Counted from the stretch's first letter, positions 27,216 to 36,571 are shown. The stretch: DNA of 64,000 nt from Bacteroidota bacterium (GCA_029781865.1 JAKOVW010000081.1:286972-350971), one strand, 5' to 3'. Notes: a model not told the origin generated them from the letters alone. Made by a program: numbers and translations.

Positions 27216-27926
27216 TTATTTCAGTACAAACCAGTTTTCAAGCGAATCCAGGGAAGTAAAAGTATCTCCGTTGCAGGTCAGTGGATACCGATCCCGTTCT
27301 TCTTTTGAAATAATGAGATCCTTGCGGTTGTTAACTCCACGGTCAGTAAATTGTTTGTAGAGTGGATCAGTCATTACATCAAAAAAGGAAACAAAGCGAC
27401 CTTGCCGTGTTGGATCATTGACAATAACGGAAATGTCAGAATACGTCTGAGCGCCGATATGTGTACCCAGTAACTGACCGGCACTAATAGTATCATTAAT
27501 ATTAAAAGGCTTTATTTTATTAATGTGAAAAATGGAAATGCGAAATGCGGGATAGTCATTTGAAGCAATTTCCAATTTGGTACCGGCCCATTCTTCTTCA
27601 ACTCTGGTAATGATGCCTGTAACAGGAGCATAGATTTTAATCAACGACCAATCCACATCAATGGCCGGTTCAAAGTAATGTTTCATACTCCTGCAATGCT
27701 CAAATGCATCTGAATAATCATGTCCTACGGAAGACCTGAATCTGGAAATCCGGTAAATTTTACCAAGCTCAATGTAATTAGTGGAAATGAATCTGGGTAT
27801 TCCATCTTTCTCTATATCCCAAATGTCAGATGGCTGCGTTTTTGTATTGTCATCTTTTGAACATTTGAATAGTGGTATAAGAAAGCCAAACAGGCATACC
27901 AGGGTGTACAACGTATACTTTTTCAT
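27216..27926 (-). CDS. M23-like (lysostaphin-fold) lipoprotein, catalytic residues uncertain
   Basis: The product is about 236 residues, starting MKKYTLYTLVCLFGF. The hydrophobic segment ends at LFKCSKDD, a lipobox-like site with an unusual Lys before the Cys but with the acidic residues typical of Bacteroidota lipoproteins. RFRSSVGHDYSDAFEHCRSMKHYFEP and KIYAPVTGIITRVEEEW resemble the first His/Asp and the G-rich strand of M23 peptidases. The third motif HxH is only weakly present (ISIFHINK), so enzymatic activity is uncertain. It stands alone, divergent from the T9SS giant at 28102. Confidence 0.65.
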   Translation of the reverse strand: MKKYTLYTLVCLFGFLIPLFKCSKDDNTKTQPSDIWDIEKDGIPRFISTNYIELGKIYRISRFRSSVGHDYSDAFEHCRSMKHYFEPAIDVDWSLIKIYAPVTGIITRVEEEWAGTKLEIASNDYPAFRISIFHINKIKPFNINDTISAGQLLGTHIGAQTYSDISVIVNDPTRQGRFVSFFDVMTDPLYKQFTDRGVNNRKDLIISKEERDRYPLTCNGDTFTSLDSLENWFVLK

Positions 27927-28101
27927 AACCATTAAATAAAAATCAAATCTGAACATTAGACTGATGGAAGGCAGAATAAATGCCCTTTCTTGTCTCTTCC
28001 GTAAAGTTGGTTTTCAAATGTATTACAAATTCAGGATTAAGGTTCAATTTAGTCTGATTCTGAAAATATTAGCTTAAATTTAGCTCCAATTTTCTCGTAC
28101 T

Positions 28102-31020
28102 ATGGGTAAATACGCGTTTTGTTTAGTCTTGTTTTTTGTGTGGATGAAGGCCGAGGCCCAGCTTGCCAACGGGGCTGTGGCACCTGATTTTACGGTTACG
28201 GATATTAACGGTGTACCTTATAGTCTGTATACAAAAATGGGAGGGAAAGGAGCTTGTGTGGCTTTTGATGCAACCTGGTGTGGTATCTGCTGGCAGTTTC
28301 ATCAGGATGGAGTCCTGCAAAACATTTACAATAACTTATCGGCAGATGCAACGACTGTTTTCCTTGAATCTGATTTTACCACAAATACAAATTGCCTGTA
28401 CGGGATGAGCGGATGTAATAGTACAACCCATGGAGATTGGGTTACCGGCAGTCCTTATCAAATATGTGATCTGTCACCCTCGAATGGTCCCAATGTAAAA
28501 ACAGATTATGCCCAAACCTACTGGCCCACTATATATGTCATATCACCAGATAAGCGCGCATGGGAAGTCAGAAATCTGGTTTATACTGAGTTTGTTAACT
28601 GGCTGACCAAAAGTTTTAAACTATCGGCAACCGGCACACCAACAAATTGCACCTGCGGTGATAATGGTAAAGTCATTTTAAATGTGAGTGGTGGTTATGG
28701 CACACTTTCCTATAACTGGAGCAATGGATCAAATGCAAAAGATCTCGTCAATGTTGCAGGTGGAAATTATTCAGTTACGATCACAGATGCAAATGGTTAC
28801 TTTAAAACATTTGGTCCCTGGTCCATTTCAAATCCGCCTAAACAAGTGGACATTACAAACGCCCAGTTGACCAATGTCAAATGTTATAATGAATTTACCG
28901 GAAGTATAGACATCACTGTTGCTTACGGCACGCCTCCATATTCCTATAGCTGGTCGAATTCGAAATTCACCAAAAATATTGACAAACTCAAAGCCGGTAA
29001 TTATACGGTTACAGTTAGTGATAACGCCGGTTGTACCCGCACAAAAACGTATGAAATCATTCAACCGACAGATCTCATTTTGTCTGCTTCAACGTCCAAG
29101 GATGATTGCGATGAAATGAACGGAAGTATATCCGTAAAAGCAATCGGAGGAGTACCTCCATACTCGTTTGATATTGGACTTGGTAAGCAGCAAACCCTTT
29201 TGTTCAGCGATCTCAAGGGTGGCAAGGACTACACCATTACGCTAACCGATGATAATGCATGTGTAGAAACTTTAAAAGTGACGGTAGATGTGACACATAA
29301 GCCGAAAGCAAATACAGGAATTCAAAAGTCATTTGTGAATTGCAATACGCATACGTTATTACTGGATGGAAGCAAATCCAGCCAGGGACCTGAATTTACT
29401 TATTTGTGGACAACGACAGACGGTCATATTCTAAAAGGAGAACAAAGTCTCAATCCGGAAATAACCACGCCGGGAAAATATGATCTGAAAGTAACAGATG
29501 TAACCAATAAATGCATTGATGTCGAATCTACTACTGTTTTGGATCAACGCACTTATCCAAATATTCAAACGGAAGGAGATACCACTCTGAATTGTAAACT
29601 CACAGAAACAACATTAAAAGGCAGAAGTGATACCTTGCCGGTTGTTTATCATTGGATAAAAGCAAATGATAGTTTATTTTACCAGGCTGGTAATACATTA
29701 ACTGTAACGGATTCGGGAGCATATGTTTTATGGATCAGGGATACACTCAATTCCTGCGAAATAAATGATACTGTATTTATTCAGAAAGATCAACAGAAAC
29801 CAATTGCATCGGCATTGACACCAAATGACATTAGTTGTAAATTTCCGGAAATCGCACTGGATGGAACTGCTTCTGAAAAAGGTCCCGGAATCGAATACAT
29901 CTGGAGCACGGTAGATGGACATATTCTCAGTGGTGCAAATTCACTTTCAGCATTAATAAATAAAGGTGGTGAATATGTGTTGCGTGTTTTGAATACCAAA
30001 AATTATTGTGAACAGGAAGCGAGAGTCCATGTCATTCAACATGAATTACCGGTAGCCGATTTTTTTCATACCACAAACGGGCTTGAAGTAAAATTTGAGG
30101 ATCAGTCTACAGGTGTGCCTACTACCTGGAAATGGAATTTCGGTGAGCCGGGTAGTACGGATAATATTTCCTTCGAAAAAAATCCGACTCATATTTATGC
30201 ATCCGGCGGGCAGTATCATGTTACATTGATTGTTGAAAATGATTGTGGATCTGTAGAAAAGACAGATGAAAAGGTTTATGCCGGAACTACGGCACCATTA
30301 AGTCTGAATGGATGGATTCTAAATGTAAAGTGTTTTGGGGGTTCGGATGGCGCAATTCTTCTGGATGTGCAGGGTGGTATTCCGCCTTTTACATATGCAT
30401 GGAGCAATCAGCAGACGAGTAAAGATCTGGTCAATCAGGTTGCTGGTATTTATTCTGTTGTTGTTACCGACCAGCAAGGAAGTAAAGTTTCAAAAAGCTT
30501 TGAGATCCTGCAGGGACCGGAAATTCAGTTGAATCAGGCAACTATTACCAATACCCTTGCAGGACAAAATACCGGAAGCATATTTTTGGATATGGTAGGC
30601 GGTAATTCTTTTTCATTTCAATGGTCAAACGGACAAACTGTGAATCCGGTTCAGGCATTAGCTGCAGGTGATTATAGTTGTACGGTTACTGACGGAAATT
30701 TTTGTTCAAAAGAACTCGGGCCTTTTACTGTAAAAGAAATTACCGGATTAAACGATGCTGATCTCCAGGATGGAATTACTCAATTCAGTATTTTTCCGAA
30801 TCCGGTTGGAGATATTGGAATGATCAGACTAAAGTTTGCATCCGTTCAAAAATGGCAAATCAATCTGGTAACTGTTTTAGGTAAAGAAATTTGGTCAGCA
30901 AATGAAGAAACCCGGGAGAAGGATTTGGTTGTAAATTGTAATCAATTGCATAAAGGAATATATTTTGTTGTATTGCAAACTGGTAAAACACAAAAGATTT
31001 TAAAATGGATTGTTCAATAA
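28102..31020 (+). CDS. Thioredoxin-like/SprB-repeat/PKD surface protein with T9SS sorting domain
   Basis: The 972-residue protein begins with a signal peptide (cleavage near AEAQ). Residues 22-170 are a thioredoxin-like domain with the redox motif C-G-I-C near residue 59, as in TlpA/AhpC-like proteins. Then come SprB-type repeats of 60-70 residues (GYGTLSYNWSNGS, GTPPYSYSWSNS, and again near residue 750), a PKD domain around 655-730 (FEDQSTGVPTTWKWNFG ... HIYASGGQYHVTL), and a final T9SS type-A domain (FSIFPNPVGDIG ... GIYFVVLQTGK). It is likely displayed on the cell surface, where such proteins act as adhesins or gliding-related filaments. A thioredoxin head on such a protein is uncommon. 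Confidence 0.85.
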   Translation: MGKYAFCLVLFFVWMKAEAQLANGAVAPDFTVTDINGVPYSLYTKMGGKGACVAFDATWCGICWQFHQDGVLQNIYNNLSADATTVFLESDFTTNTNCLYGMSGCNSTTHGDWVTGSPYQICDLSPSNGPNVKTDYAQTYWPTIYVISPDKRAWEVRNLVYTEFVNWLTKSFKLSATGTPTNCTCGDNGKVILNVSGGYGTLSYNWSNGSNAKDLVNVAGGNYSVTITDANGYFKTFGPWSISNPPKQVDITNAQLTNVKCYNEFTGSIDITVAYGTPPYSYSWSNSKFTKNIDKLKAGNYTVTVSDNAGCTRTKTYEIIQPTDLILSASTSKDDCDEMNGSISVKAIGGVPPYSFDIGLGKQQTLLFSDLKGGKDYTITLTDDNACVETLKVTVDVTHKPKANTGIQKSFVNCNTHTLLLDGSKSSQGPEFTYLWTTTDGHILKGEQSLNPEITTPGKYDLKVTDVTNKCIDVESTTVLDQRTYPNIQTEGDTTLNCKLTETTLKGRSDTLPVVYHWIKANDSLFYQAGNTLTVTDSGAYVLWIRDTLNSCEINDTVFIQKDQQKPIASALTPNDISCKFPEIALDGTASEKGPGIEYIWSTVDGHILSGANSLSALINKGGEYVLRVLNTKNYCEQEARVHVIQHELPVADFFHTTNGLEVKFEDQSTGVPTTWKWNFGEPGSTDNISFEKNPTHIYASGGQYHVTLIVENDCGSVEKTDEKVYAGTTAPLSLNGWILNVKCFGGSDGAILLDVQGGIPPFTYAWSNQQTSKDLVNQVAGIYSVVVTDQQGSKVSKSFEILQGPEIQLNQATITNTLAGQNTGSIFLDMVGGNSFSFQWSNGQTVNPVQALAAGDYSCTVTDGNFCSKELGPFTVKEITGLNDADLQDGITQFSIFPNPVGDIGMIRLKFASVQKWQINLVTVLGKEIWSANEETREKDLVVNCNQLHKGIYFVVLQTGKTQKILKWIVQ

Positions 31021-31082
31021 ACCGATAAGCATTTGCGGTCCTTTTTAGCTAAATAAAAATTAGTAATTCAAGTTTCTCTGTA

Positions 31083-31574
31083 ATGAACAGGTTTTTAGTA
31101 CTTCCGATATTATTTCTGGCCGTTCTCGGATTGAATTCATTAGTTGCACCGGAGCATTCGTTTGTGCAAGTGTTATTTACATTTTTAATACCCCTTTCTT
31201 TTATATTCGTTGTCGGTCTTTTTATCAAAGGATCCATCAGGTATGCCAAAGAATACAGAATAGAAAGAGAATTTCCGGACTCCCTGAATTTTAATGATCT
31301 TTCAAATAAGGTGGATCAATTTATTTTGAATAACGAAATCATAGTTATAAGCAGGCAAATAGATATGAATGCCTTATTTTATGAAATGAAAGTAGCCATG
31401 TCCTGGTATTCCTGGGGAAACAAAATGCGGATTTATGCTTCGGGAAATCATTTGAGTATTCAGGCTGAAAATCCCTATATCCAATGGATTGATTTTAATG
31501 TTACCAACAAAAAACTGGTTGAAGATCTCTTGTATCAAATTGAGACCAAAGCAAATCAAGCTACGGCAGCTTGA
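31083..31574 (+). CDS. Small membrane protein of unknown function
   Basis: The 163-residue protein has two hydrophobic segments (about residues 3-20 and 28-48, a signal anchor followed by one more span). The remaining 110 residues are soluble and do not contain a motif I recognise; WYSWGNKMRIYASGNHLSIQAENPYIQWIDF may be a beta sheet. It follows the large surface protein by 62 bases on the same strand and may be co-transcribed with it. Convergent with the response regulator at 31601. Confidence 0.6.
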   Translation: MNRFLVLPILFLAVLGLNSLVAPEHSFVQVLFTFLIPLSFIFVVGLFIKGSIRYAKEYRIEREFPDSLNFNDLSNKVDQFILNNEIIVISRQIDMNALFYEMKVAMSWYSWGNKMRIYASGNHLSIQAENPYIQWIDFNVTNKKLVEDLLYQIETKANQATAA

Positions 31575-31600
31575 ATATCATAATTTGCAGGTCTTTTCTA

Positions 31601-32254
31601 TTAAAGTTTAATGATATTTTTCTTTACGGCAAATAAAACCAAGCCTACTCTGGACTTCACATCTAATTTGTGAAAGAGGTGATCACGGTAACCATCTATC
31701 GTTTTAGGACTTAAGTTCATTCGGTCTGCTATTTCTTTATAAGTCATTTCTGTACATGCAAGTTGGATGAATTCAAGTTCTTTATCTTTCAGTTCGAGAA
31801 TATTTTGGGCATTGGCTTCTTTTGTTTTGCTCAGGATGGAGTTCATCATAATGGGTGCCACAAAATCCGAGTAGTAAAAACCCTTGTTGAGCACGGAGTC
31901 AATTGCATAGAGCAATTCATCAGAACTGGCGTCTTTTAGCAAATAGCCCTTCGCACCTGCACGAAACATCCGGATGATAGACAATTCATCATCATTCATA
32001 GTGAGGGCAAGCACTTTAATGTCTTTATGGTGGAGCGAAAGCCATTCGGTGGTTTCAATTCCGTTGAATATGGGCATATTGATATCCATCAATATCAGAT
32101 CCGGAACATTTTCGGGACTGTTTAATTTGGTCTGGACTTCTTTTCCGTTTTTAGCTTTAAAGCTGATTCTGTATTTAGGGTTTTGTCCAATCATATTGGC
32201 AATGGCATCTGCCATCAGAATATGATCATCGACAATGGCTATTTTGTATTGCAT
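31601..32254 (-). CDS. NarL/LuxR-type response regulator
   Basis: The 217-residue regulator has a receiver domain with acidic D9-D10, phospho-acceptor D57 (LILMDINMP) and K107-like Lys (YLLKDAS). A LuxR helix-turn-helix follows (residues 150-205, ELEFIQLACTEMTYKEIADRMNLSPKTIDGYRDHLFHKL). It should be phosphorylated by the histidine kinase encoded just upstream and activate or repress target promoters. The two genes overlap by 16 bases, a sign of tight co-translation. It is the last gene of the four-gene operon read from 34439 to 31601. Confidence 0.93.
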   Translation of the reverse strand: MQYKIAIVDDHILMADAIANMIGQNPKYRISFKAKNGKEVQTKLNSPENVPDLILMDINMPIFNGIETTEWLSLHHKDIKVLALTMNDDELSIIRMFRAGAKGYLLKDASSDELLYAIDSVLNKGFYYSDFVAPIMMNSILSKTKEANAQNILELKDKELEFIQLACTEMTYKEIADRMNLSPKTIDGYRDHLFHKLDVKSRVGLVLFAVKKNIIKL

Positions 32255-33030
32255 AAGCTTGATTTAGGGCAAATGATTTGATATTTTGTACCTGATTCCT
32301 TAGAGGAATCCAGCAGTAATTGACCACCTAAAAGCATCACTCTGCTTTTCAAATGCCGTAGACCTGATCCACCGGATTCATTCGAATTCATTATTGAGGT
32401 ATCAAATCCATTTCCATTATCTGAGACGATAAATTTAATGTCGTTGCTGCCATAGTCTATAAGAACTTTAATCTCATCGCATTTTGCATGTTTGAGTGCG
32501 TTTGTTACTATTTCCTGAATCATCCTGTAGAGTATGATTTTCTTTTTGCTGTCTATTTCTACCGGTGTGCCCACTATTTCCAAAATAAACTCGACATGAC
32601 CTAACTGATTAATCCGGGCCTGATCTTTTTCAAGCAGATCTTTAAGACTTTGATTTTCAATAGGACTTGCATCCAGTGATTTAGAAAGGCGGCGTAATTC
32701 TTCAAGTGCTTTTGATACGACTACATGAATTTCTCCCAGCTGGGATTCGGGGTTGGATTTCATCAGATTCTGGAGATGGATTTTGGCGACAGTCACCAGC
32801 TGGCCGATGTTGTCATGAAGCTCATATCCTATCTGTTTGATAGTCTCCTCCTGGATCTCCTGCTCGACCCGGGTTAATTCAATCTTATAATTTGCTTCCA
32901 TCCGTTGCTGATCCTCTATAAAGTCTCTTTTTTTCCGCTGATAATAAACCAAAAAAAACAACAACCAAATAATCAAAAATAAAAAAACCAGGACGACGAT
33001 CGCAATACCAAAAGTTACTTCTTGAGGCAT
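32239..33030 (-). CDS. Sensor histidine kinase (HisKA_3, NarX/DegS-like)
   Basis: The protein is 263 residues, starting at MPQEVTFGIA; the longest frame opens with TTG seven codons earlier, but this ATG has AAAGGA five bases upstream. There is one membrane span (residues 9-30), a coiled-coil linker, the HisKA_3 dimerisation helix with H72 in YELHDNIGQ, and a HATPase domain (EIVTNALKHAKC, DNGNGFD, GGSGLRHLKSR). No extracellular sensing domain is present, so the signal probably arrives from the separate membrane protein at 33015-33668, whose 3' end overlaps this start by 16 bases. Partner: the LuxR-type regulator at 31601. Confidence 0.92.
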   Translation of the reverse strand: MPQEVTFGIAIVVLVFLFLIIWLLFFLVYYQRKKRDFIEDQQRMEANYKIELTRVEQEIQEETIKQIGYELHDNIGQLVTVAKIHLQNLMKSNPESQLGEIHVVVSKALEELRRLSKSLDASPIENQSLKDLLEKDQARINQLGHVEFILEIVGTPVEIDSKKKIILYRMIQEIVTNALKHAKCDEIKVLIDYGSNDIKFIVSDNGNGFDTSIMNSNESGGSGLRHLKSRVMLLGGQLLLDSSKESGTKYQIICPKSSLCNTK

Positions 33031-33668
33031 AATAATCCTTTGATAATGCAACAGTACATAAAATAATTTAATCCAAGCTGAATCTTTTTACATAAAATCA
33101 GAAAGTCCTGATAATCCTTGAGCAGATAGTTGTACATCCCGAAATAAGGGATGTTAATATTGTAAAAAGCAAACAAGCCAATAGATATCCAGAAAAGCGG
33201 ATCCTGAGAAATAAATACGATTTTCTCGCTTTCCACAATCTCCTTGAGGTAAAAGACGATCCCAAGACATAAACAGACAGAACCTATGGCAAAACTATAG
33301 GTATGAAAGGTCTGGCCCGTCTGAATAAAGCTGATGTTAAAAATATAGAAAGAGAACGTAATGATACAGGCTGTAATAAATACCTTTCTCGACCAGGGTC
33401 CGTGGATATTCTCCAGATACAATCCATAGTAAAGTAAAAGAACAACTATGGTGGCGATGTTATAATAAATAAAATTTGGTGATTGGTTCTTAGCGCCTTC
33501 AACAAAAAACAACTTTACAAATGCATACATTTCTGTAACGATGATGAAACTCATCACCACAATCAGAAGACGTAAAGACGATTTGTAAAGTTGCTTTCTT
33601 TTATAAATAACTACGGCAAAGGTTATTATTTCTAATAATGTGCCAATTATTTTGAAATATTTATCCAC
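33015..33668 (-). CDS. Polytopic membrane protein, probable signal input for the adjacent histidine kinase
   Basis: The 217-residue protein starts at a GTG codon and has six to seven membrane helices spread over its whole length with very short loops. I recognise no domain name. Some features (a run of helices, a basic C-terminal end KGLLCLKK) recall 7TM receptor-type sensor modules such as 7TMR-DISM, but the match is only by shape. The neighbouring genes overlap or nearly touch on both sides: the kinase start lies inside its 3' end, and the secreted protein gene ends 15 bases before it. Confidence 0.7.
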   Translation of the reverse strand: MDKYFKIIGTLLEIITFAVVIYKRKQLYKSSLRLLIVVMSFIIVTEMYAFVKLFFVEGAKNQSPNFIYYNIATIVVLLLYYGLYLENIHGPWSRKVFITACIITFSFYIFNISFIQTGQTFHTYSFAIGSVCLCLGIVFYLKEIVESEKIVFISQDPLFWISIGLFAFYNINIPYFGMYNYLLKDYQDFLILCKKIQLGLNYFMYCCIIKGLLCLKK

Positions 33669-33683
33669 GCCTAAAATTAGGCA

Positions 33684-34439
33684 TTAATACGGACAAGTAC
33701 CGCTATCAGGGCAAAACTTGTCAGCATTAATCAAAGCTGCAGCTTTAATACAAGGTGTAGGAGGAGGACATAACCAAATATGATCCTGAGCAGAATATGC
33801 TCCTCCACGGTCAGCACCGAAAGTCGCCATTAAAAACGTTGCTAACGTTTGTGTATCCTGCATTTCAAGTGATTTGGGCATGTTTCCGGACCCATTCGGA
33901 TTTGGAGAATATAAATCCGGATCAAAATCTACCGCATATCCGCTTTCATCCATATATGTTGGTGTCAACGTCAAACTTTGATGATTTCTGTAAATACTTG
34001 GTATAGAAGAAAAATAGGAACTTGATCCGGTATTCGGATAAACGATCGGATAAATCCGTATTCCTGAAAAATCAACATTTAACTGATTGGATTTAACCTG
34101 ATGCTTAATGTAGTCAATATAATTTTCCAAAGCTTGCAAGGAGATGTAATAATACCTTGCATCCTGAAAGTTCTCTCCGTATTGACTACCGGTGGTCGTG
34201 TTATAATAATTGTTTATTACTTTTTGGCGTTCATCTCTGTATTTAGCGACCATTCTGAGAAAGTCCGTATACGGTATCTTATCAATAGTCAGGCTGTCAT
34301 ATCTTACGTCATTTAATTGTTTTGGAGCCGCATTCGGTCTGAACGTTAAAGGAGCAAGATCCCGTTTTGCCATCATGGTCATAAAGCCAAGAAGGGCAAC
34401 GCTGAGTAAAAGTAAAATTCTAGTTCTGTTAGATTTCAT
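33684..34439 (-). CDS. Secreted protein of unknown function, first gene of a two-component operon
   Basis: The 251-residue protein has an N-terminal signal anchor or signal peptide (residues 8-24) and a soluble body. Central motifs include NNYYNTTTGSQYGENFQDARYYY and IYPIVYPNTGSSSYFSS. A Cys-rich end (WLCPPPTPCIKAAAL ... FCPDSGTCPY) has four Cys in the last 29 residues, likely disulfides. It lacks a T9SS sorting domain and is not a known family to me. Being the first gene of an operon with a polytopic protein, a histidine kinase and a regulator suggests that it senses or modulates a signal in the periplasm. Confidence 0.7.
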   Translation of the reverse strand: MKSNRTRILLLLSVALLGFMTMMAKRDLAPLTFRPNAAPKQLNDVRYDSLTIDKIPYTDFLRMVAKYRDERQKVINNYYNTTTGSQYGENFQDARYYYISLQALENYIDYIKHQVKSNQLNVDFSGIRIYPIVYPNTGSSSYFSSIPSIYRNHQSLTLTPTYMDESGYAVDFDPDLYSPNPNGSGNMPKSLEMQDTQTLATFLMATFGADRGGAYSAQDHIWLCPPPTPCIKAAALINADKFCPDSGTCPY

Positions 34440-34749
34440 TATATGAAGATTTTAGTTTAGTAAATTTACTATCAAAATGTTTGCTAATTTTTCAATCGAA
34501 AAGGGTATAAATGTGTAATCTGCTTACATTCAATAACTACTCTTAAATAATACAGGGAAAAACCCCTTGCGATAAAGGAAAAACACTATACTTTCAGGGC
34601 AATAATAAAATCCAGTTTATCAATTTTATTATAAAAGTTTCCGTATCGCAGAAATTAAATGCAAGAAAACATTCGCTGGCAAGTAATAAACAAATTGCAT
34701 TCCAATCTTATAAAAAAACAATAAGAGAGATTATTTATTTTCAATTAGC
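34440..34749. other. Intergenic region upstream of the signalling operon
   Basis: The region is AT-rich. It carries the palindrome at 34459-34470 but no clear TAnnTTTG box on either strand. Nothing else of note is seen. Confidence 0.5.
34459..34470. promoter_or_regulatory. Perfect 12-bp palindrome AGTAAATTTACT (possible operator)
   Basis: The sequence is its own reverse complement and lies 20 bases upstream of the ATG of the secreted protein at 34439. TAAATTTA within it is close to the TAnnTTTG box. A LuxR-type regulator from the same operon binds dyads of this sort, so auto-regulation is possible. AT-rich DNA makes such palindromes by chance fairly often. Confidence 0.3.
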
Positions 34750-35637
34750 TTAAAAAGCACCGGTATCAAACCAGCCTGCTTTTACCAAAGACCAAATGTC
34801 TTCTGCAAGTCTGTTTTCAAAATAACTGTAAGGCAGCCAGCCGTATCCCGATTCTCCCCAGCCAGCACCCCAGGAATTGCGGATCAAAATCGCACCTTTT
34901 GTTTTACTTCCATCATCCGCATTTGTAATTAGCTTATTGTTGTCATACCCGATGGCAATGACAGCATGCCCTCCGACCACCGAATCTTTTTTAACGGGAT
35001 ATGGAATCGCCCCATGATTGGCACTTGCCTGATCCAATGCACTTCCATAACAGGTGAAGCCAAACATACAAGGCAATCCCGCGGATAAGTATTCTTTAAT
35101 ACTGGCCAAAGCTACATTACCGGAAGTCGAACCCGGATCCAGGCGGTAATACGTGAGTCCTTTATAACTTTGGGCGAAGGCATAACAAAAAGCGGAAGGT
35201 TCTTTTTCATAATCACCAATGATGTAAGGATGATACTTTTCCGGAGGAGCACCAAAAGCAGCTAATGCCTGCATCGTCGTGCGCAGATAGGCTCCCGTAT
35301 CTCCGGACCATGATAATAACTTTCGGGTTACTTTATAAAGGAATAACCGGGATGCATCGACATATTTTCCCTGCGAGCGACGCTCAAAGTATTCCAGTAG
35401 CCCTATTCCGGCATGTGCCGTACAGCTTCCCAGATTCTTTTGATCTTCAACCGGAGAACACCAATTGCGCAGATCTGTGGTAATGGGTAAAGTGCTTGCA
35501 ATGCCCGGCTTTTTTGCTTTCTTTTTAAAGCGATCCAATTTTATTAATTCTGTTGAAACCTGCAGCGTTTGTGAAGAGTAATCTCTCAGGTCAGGGCGGT
35601 CAGGTACCCAGCCAAAACCTAGATTTAAAGTTGCCAT
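34750..35637 (-). CDS. Papain-like (C1 family) cysteine peptidase without signal peptide
   Basis: The protein is 295 residues from MATLNLGFGWVPDRPDLRDY, the usual start of these bacterial C1 enzymes. The papain triad is intact: Q66 and C72 in DQKNLGSCTAH, His in VVGGHAVIAIGYD near residue 231 and Asn in IRNSWGAGWGESGYG near residue 257. The prodomain is absent and no signal peptide is seen at this start. The longest frame has 36 extra N-terminal residues, partly hydrophobic, which could be a signal anchor but look unlike a normal one. It would cleave peptides inside the cell or be exported by an unseen route. It stands alone. Confidence 0.9.
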   Translation of the reverse strand: MATLNLGFGWVPDRPDLRDYSSQTLQVSTELIKLDRFKKKAKKPGIASTLPITTDLRNWCSPVEDQKNLGSCTAHAGIGLLEYFERRSQGKYVDASRLFLYKVTRKLLSWSGDTGAYLRTTMQALAAFGAPPEKYHPYIIGDYEKEPSAFCYAFAQSYKGLTYYRLDPGSTSGNVALASIKEYLSAGLPCMFGFTCYGSALDQASANHGAIPYPVKKDSVVGGHAVIAIGYDNNKLITNADDGSKTKGAILIRNSWGAGWGESGYGWLPYSYFENRLAEDIWSLVKAGWFDTGAF

Positions 35638-36058
35638 AAATTGAATTAAAGGTTTAGAAATCGAATTTGAATTACATGCAATAATAAACCTGATGAATAG
35701 CAAAAATGCGGGATTGCGAATTCCTGTATGGAATGCATTACACAAAATCAGAAACGAATAAAAATGTAAAATGTATGCTGAACTTTTATATGGTATTTAA
35801 CTAAGGGACCTGTCTATTTAATGCATACTGAATTTGACATAGATTGTAAACAAGTCCCAGACTGACTTCAATTTGACAATATGGATAAGGGATACTGTCG
35901 GAATCAATTTATTCAACAAATGGATTTTACTTTTCGTAAATGTCGTAGAATATTACGGACTGATGTTTGTAAGAGACTGTATTTAAATAAGACATTTAAA
36001 ATTGAACTTAATTCAATCCGGAATGTGCGTTCGATGTCACTTTCATGTTACGAAATCA
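35638..36058. other. 421-base intergenic region
   Basis: No supported gene. A plus-strand frame of 101 codons (35881-36186) starts here but extends into the DinB gene on the other strand and has no recognisable product. Nothing else of note is seen. Confidence 0.55.
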
Positions 36059-36571
36059 TTACAAATAACGCTGCTTTATTACATTCATATGATGTAATAC
36101 ATGTCCCTGAAGAATATATCCTACCGCCCTGGCAGAAATCGGATGAGAAACGCCATTTCCCAGGAACTTGCTTTGTTCTTCTGTAATGTGTTCAAATAAC
36201 TTACGGGAGGACTGTCTGACTATTGCAAATTCTTCAATTAAATCTTCCATGGTTCTTCCTGTAACATCCACATTATCCGCGTATAAATTTTCATCTACAG
36301 GGGCCAGTGGCGTAACTGCATCGCCGCGCATGGCAACCAGGGCACGAAAGGACATGACCCGTTCCGTATCTATAATGTGCATTAAGATATCCTTGCAGGT
36401 CCATTTATTTTCAGCATAGCGGTAGTGGTGTTTATCCAGAGGAATCGATTTGAAAAAATCAAGAGCCTGTTGCGTATTGGATTCAAATACTTCCAAAAAA
36501 TTTCCTGCAGGAACCAATTGGATGTATCGCTCAAAGTATGGATTGTATTCATTCTTTTCCGGATGATTCAT
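36059..36571 (-). CDS. DinB superfamily protein
   Basis: The 170-residue protein is a four-helix bundle of the DinB/YfiT family. The three metal-binding His are present in the usual arrangement: one in WTCKDILMHIIDTERVM near residue 67 and two in LQGHVLHHMNVIKQ near the C-terminus. Such proteins are metal-dependent thiol transferases or hydrolases of unclear substrate. ATG start. A (4Fe-4S) protein gene lies 28 bases upstream in the same direction, so they are probably co-transcribed. Confidence 0.88.
   Translation of the reverse strand: MNHPEKNEYNPYFERYIQLVPAGNFLEVFESNTQQALDFFKSIPLDKHHYRYAENKWTCKDILMHIIDTERVMSFRALVAMRGDAVTPLAPVDENLYADNVDVTGRTMEDLIEEFAIVRQSSRKLFEHITEEQSKFLGNGVSHPISARAVGYILQGHVLHHMNVIKQRYL

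Noticed and set aside
35881..36186. 101-codon plus-strand frame before the DinB gene.
   Set aside because: It overlaps the DinB gene by 128 bases on the other strand and has no recognisable motif.
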